DNA of 64,000 bases from DATATB01 sp036268995 (GTDB lineage: Bacteria; Planctomycetota; Planctomycetia; Pirellulales; PNKZ01): positions 1 to 64,000 of the forward strand of contig DATATB010000087.1 in NCBI GenBank assembly GCA_036268995.1, given 5' to 3'. The notes below the pieces were generated by a model, which was not told the origin of the DNA, ran no database searches, and saw only the letters and a program-made list of their open reading frames with translations. The stretch's first letter is position 1; the number at the start of each line of letters is the position of its first letter. The translations under genes were made by a program, and so were the position numbers. Of the stretch, positions 63,770-64,000 are shown one piece after another.

Positions 63770-64000
63770 TCAGCCGGCCGGCGCTTCTGGCGCGGCGGGC
63801 GCAGGGGCCTGGAACTCGGCCGTGGCCAGGGCGGCAATGACTCGCAGGTCGGGCTCTTGCGACAGATCGACGACGATCGACTCGTTGGGATCGGTGCCCG
63901 GCTTCCAGGCGGCGACGACGGGCCGAGCGTAATCTTCGCCGTTGGAGCGAAGCACCTTGCCAATGCGGCCGTCGCTGATGCGGACAAACGAGCCGACGGG
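63770..64000 (-). CDS. C-terminal end of a probable HD-domain protein, 5' part outside window
   Basis: About 76 residues visible from the window edge to a stop at 63770. The segment GSFVRISDGRIGKVLRSNGEDYARPVV, then ESIVVDLSQEPDL, resembles the beta-rich tail that follows the catalytic part of HD-GYP-type phosphohydrolases. No catalytic motif is in the window, so the assignment is tentative. It ends in an Ala/Pro tail. Confidence 0.5.
   Translation of the reverse strand, partial: PVGSFVRISDGRIGKVLRSNGEDYARPVVAAWKPGTDPNESIVVDLSQEPDLRVIAALATAEFQAPAPAAPEAPAG

Overview
The window looks like a chromosomal segment of a GC-rich planctomycete, most likely of the Pirellulales type. The evidence is the gene content: a serine/threonine kinase with a planctomycete-style hinge insert, a radical-SAM sulfatase maturase, a formylmethanofuran dehydrogenase B-like subunit, an LptF/LptG permease (so an outer membrane is present), many secreted EF-hand, ThuA and Ala/Pro-rich proteins, and metal-transport permeases carrying C-terminal DtxR-like domains, an arrangement otherwise known to me from chlamydial YtgCR. 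I saw no tRNA, rRNA, CRISPR array, transposase or phage gene. Taxonomy is inferred from these genes, not from a marker gene.

Layout. 1-5.7 kb: 3'-truncated kinase gene, then a tightly overlapping Mn/Zn/Fe ABC importer operon on the minus strand (binding lipoprotein, ATPase, two permease-regulator fusions). 6.2-10.8 kb: aminotransferase overlapping an LptF/G-like permease, an acyl-CoA synthetase and a small membrane protein. 11-24.6 kb: SEC-C protein, FhcB-like subunit, ThuA protein, anSME-type maturase, a Gly/Met-rich EF-hand protein, TolC-family protein, secreted barrel-like protein, c-type cytochrome, Tm-1-like and HpcH-aldolase pair, TIGR01777 epimerase and a small lipoprotein. 25-33 kb: HtrA protease, cobalamin-binding-type receptor, agmatine-to-putrescine pair (AguA/AguB), BioD, NAMPT-type phosphoribosyltransferase and a YbaK deacylase.

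33-51.7 kb is the most unusual part. A minus-strand group encodes a DotU/TssL-like protein, a TssM/IcmF-like protein with no Walker A motif and no periplasmic domain, and MoeA. Divergent from it runs a plus-strand series of four envelope genes: an outer-membrane barrel-like protein, a 1759-residue membrane-anchored protein, a lipoprotein with HEAT-like and parvulin-like regions, and a second giant of 1603 residues with a vWA domain. Both giants begin with the same layout, a TM segment followed by a caspase-like fold, and in both the catalytic Cys position is replaced (DxC to DxG-R). I propose this as a candidate undescribed envelope complex built on a remnant of the type VI secretion membrane module. 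No baseplate, tube, sheath or ClpV gene is in the window.

52-64 kb: BON-domain protein, MsrB, two amidohydrolase-family genes (largely pseudoenzymatic), YifB/ComM ATPase, three small genes including DUF2442, two EF-hand proteins, an LRR lipoprotein and the end of a probable HD-domain protein.

Several families of short palindromic repeats sit between genes, very often exactly at the 3' ends. In at least two cases they appear to supply the start codon of the next gene.
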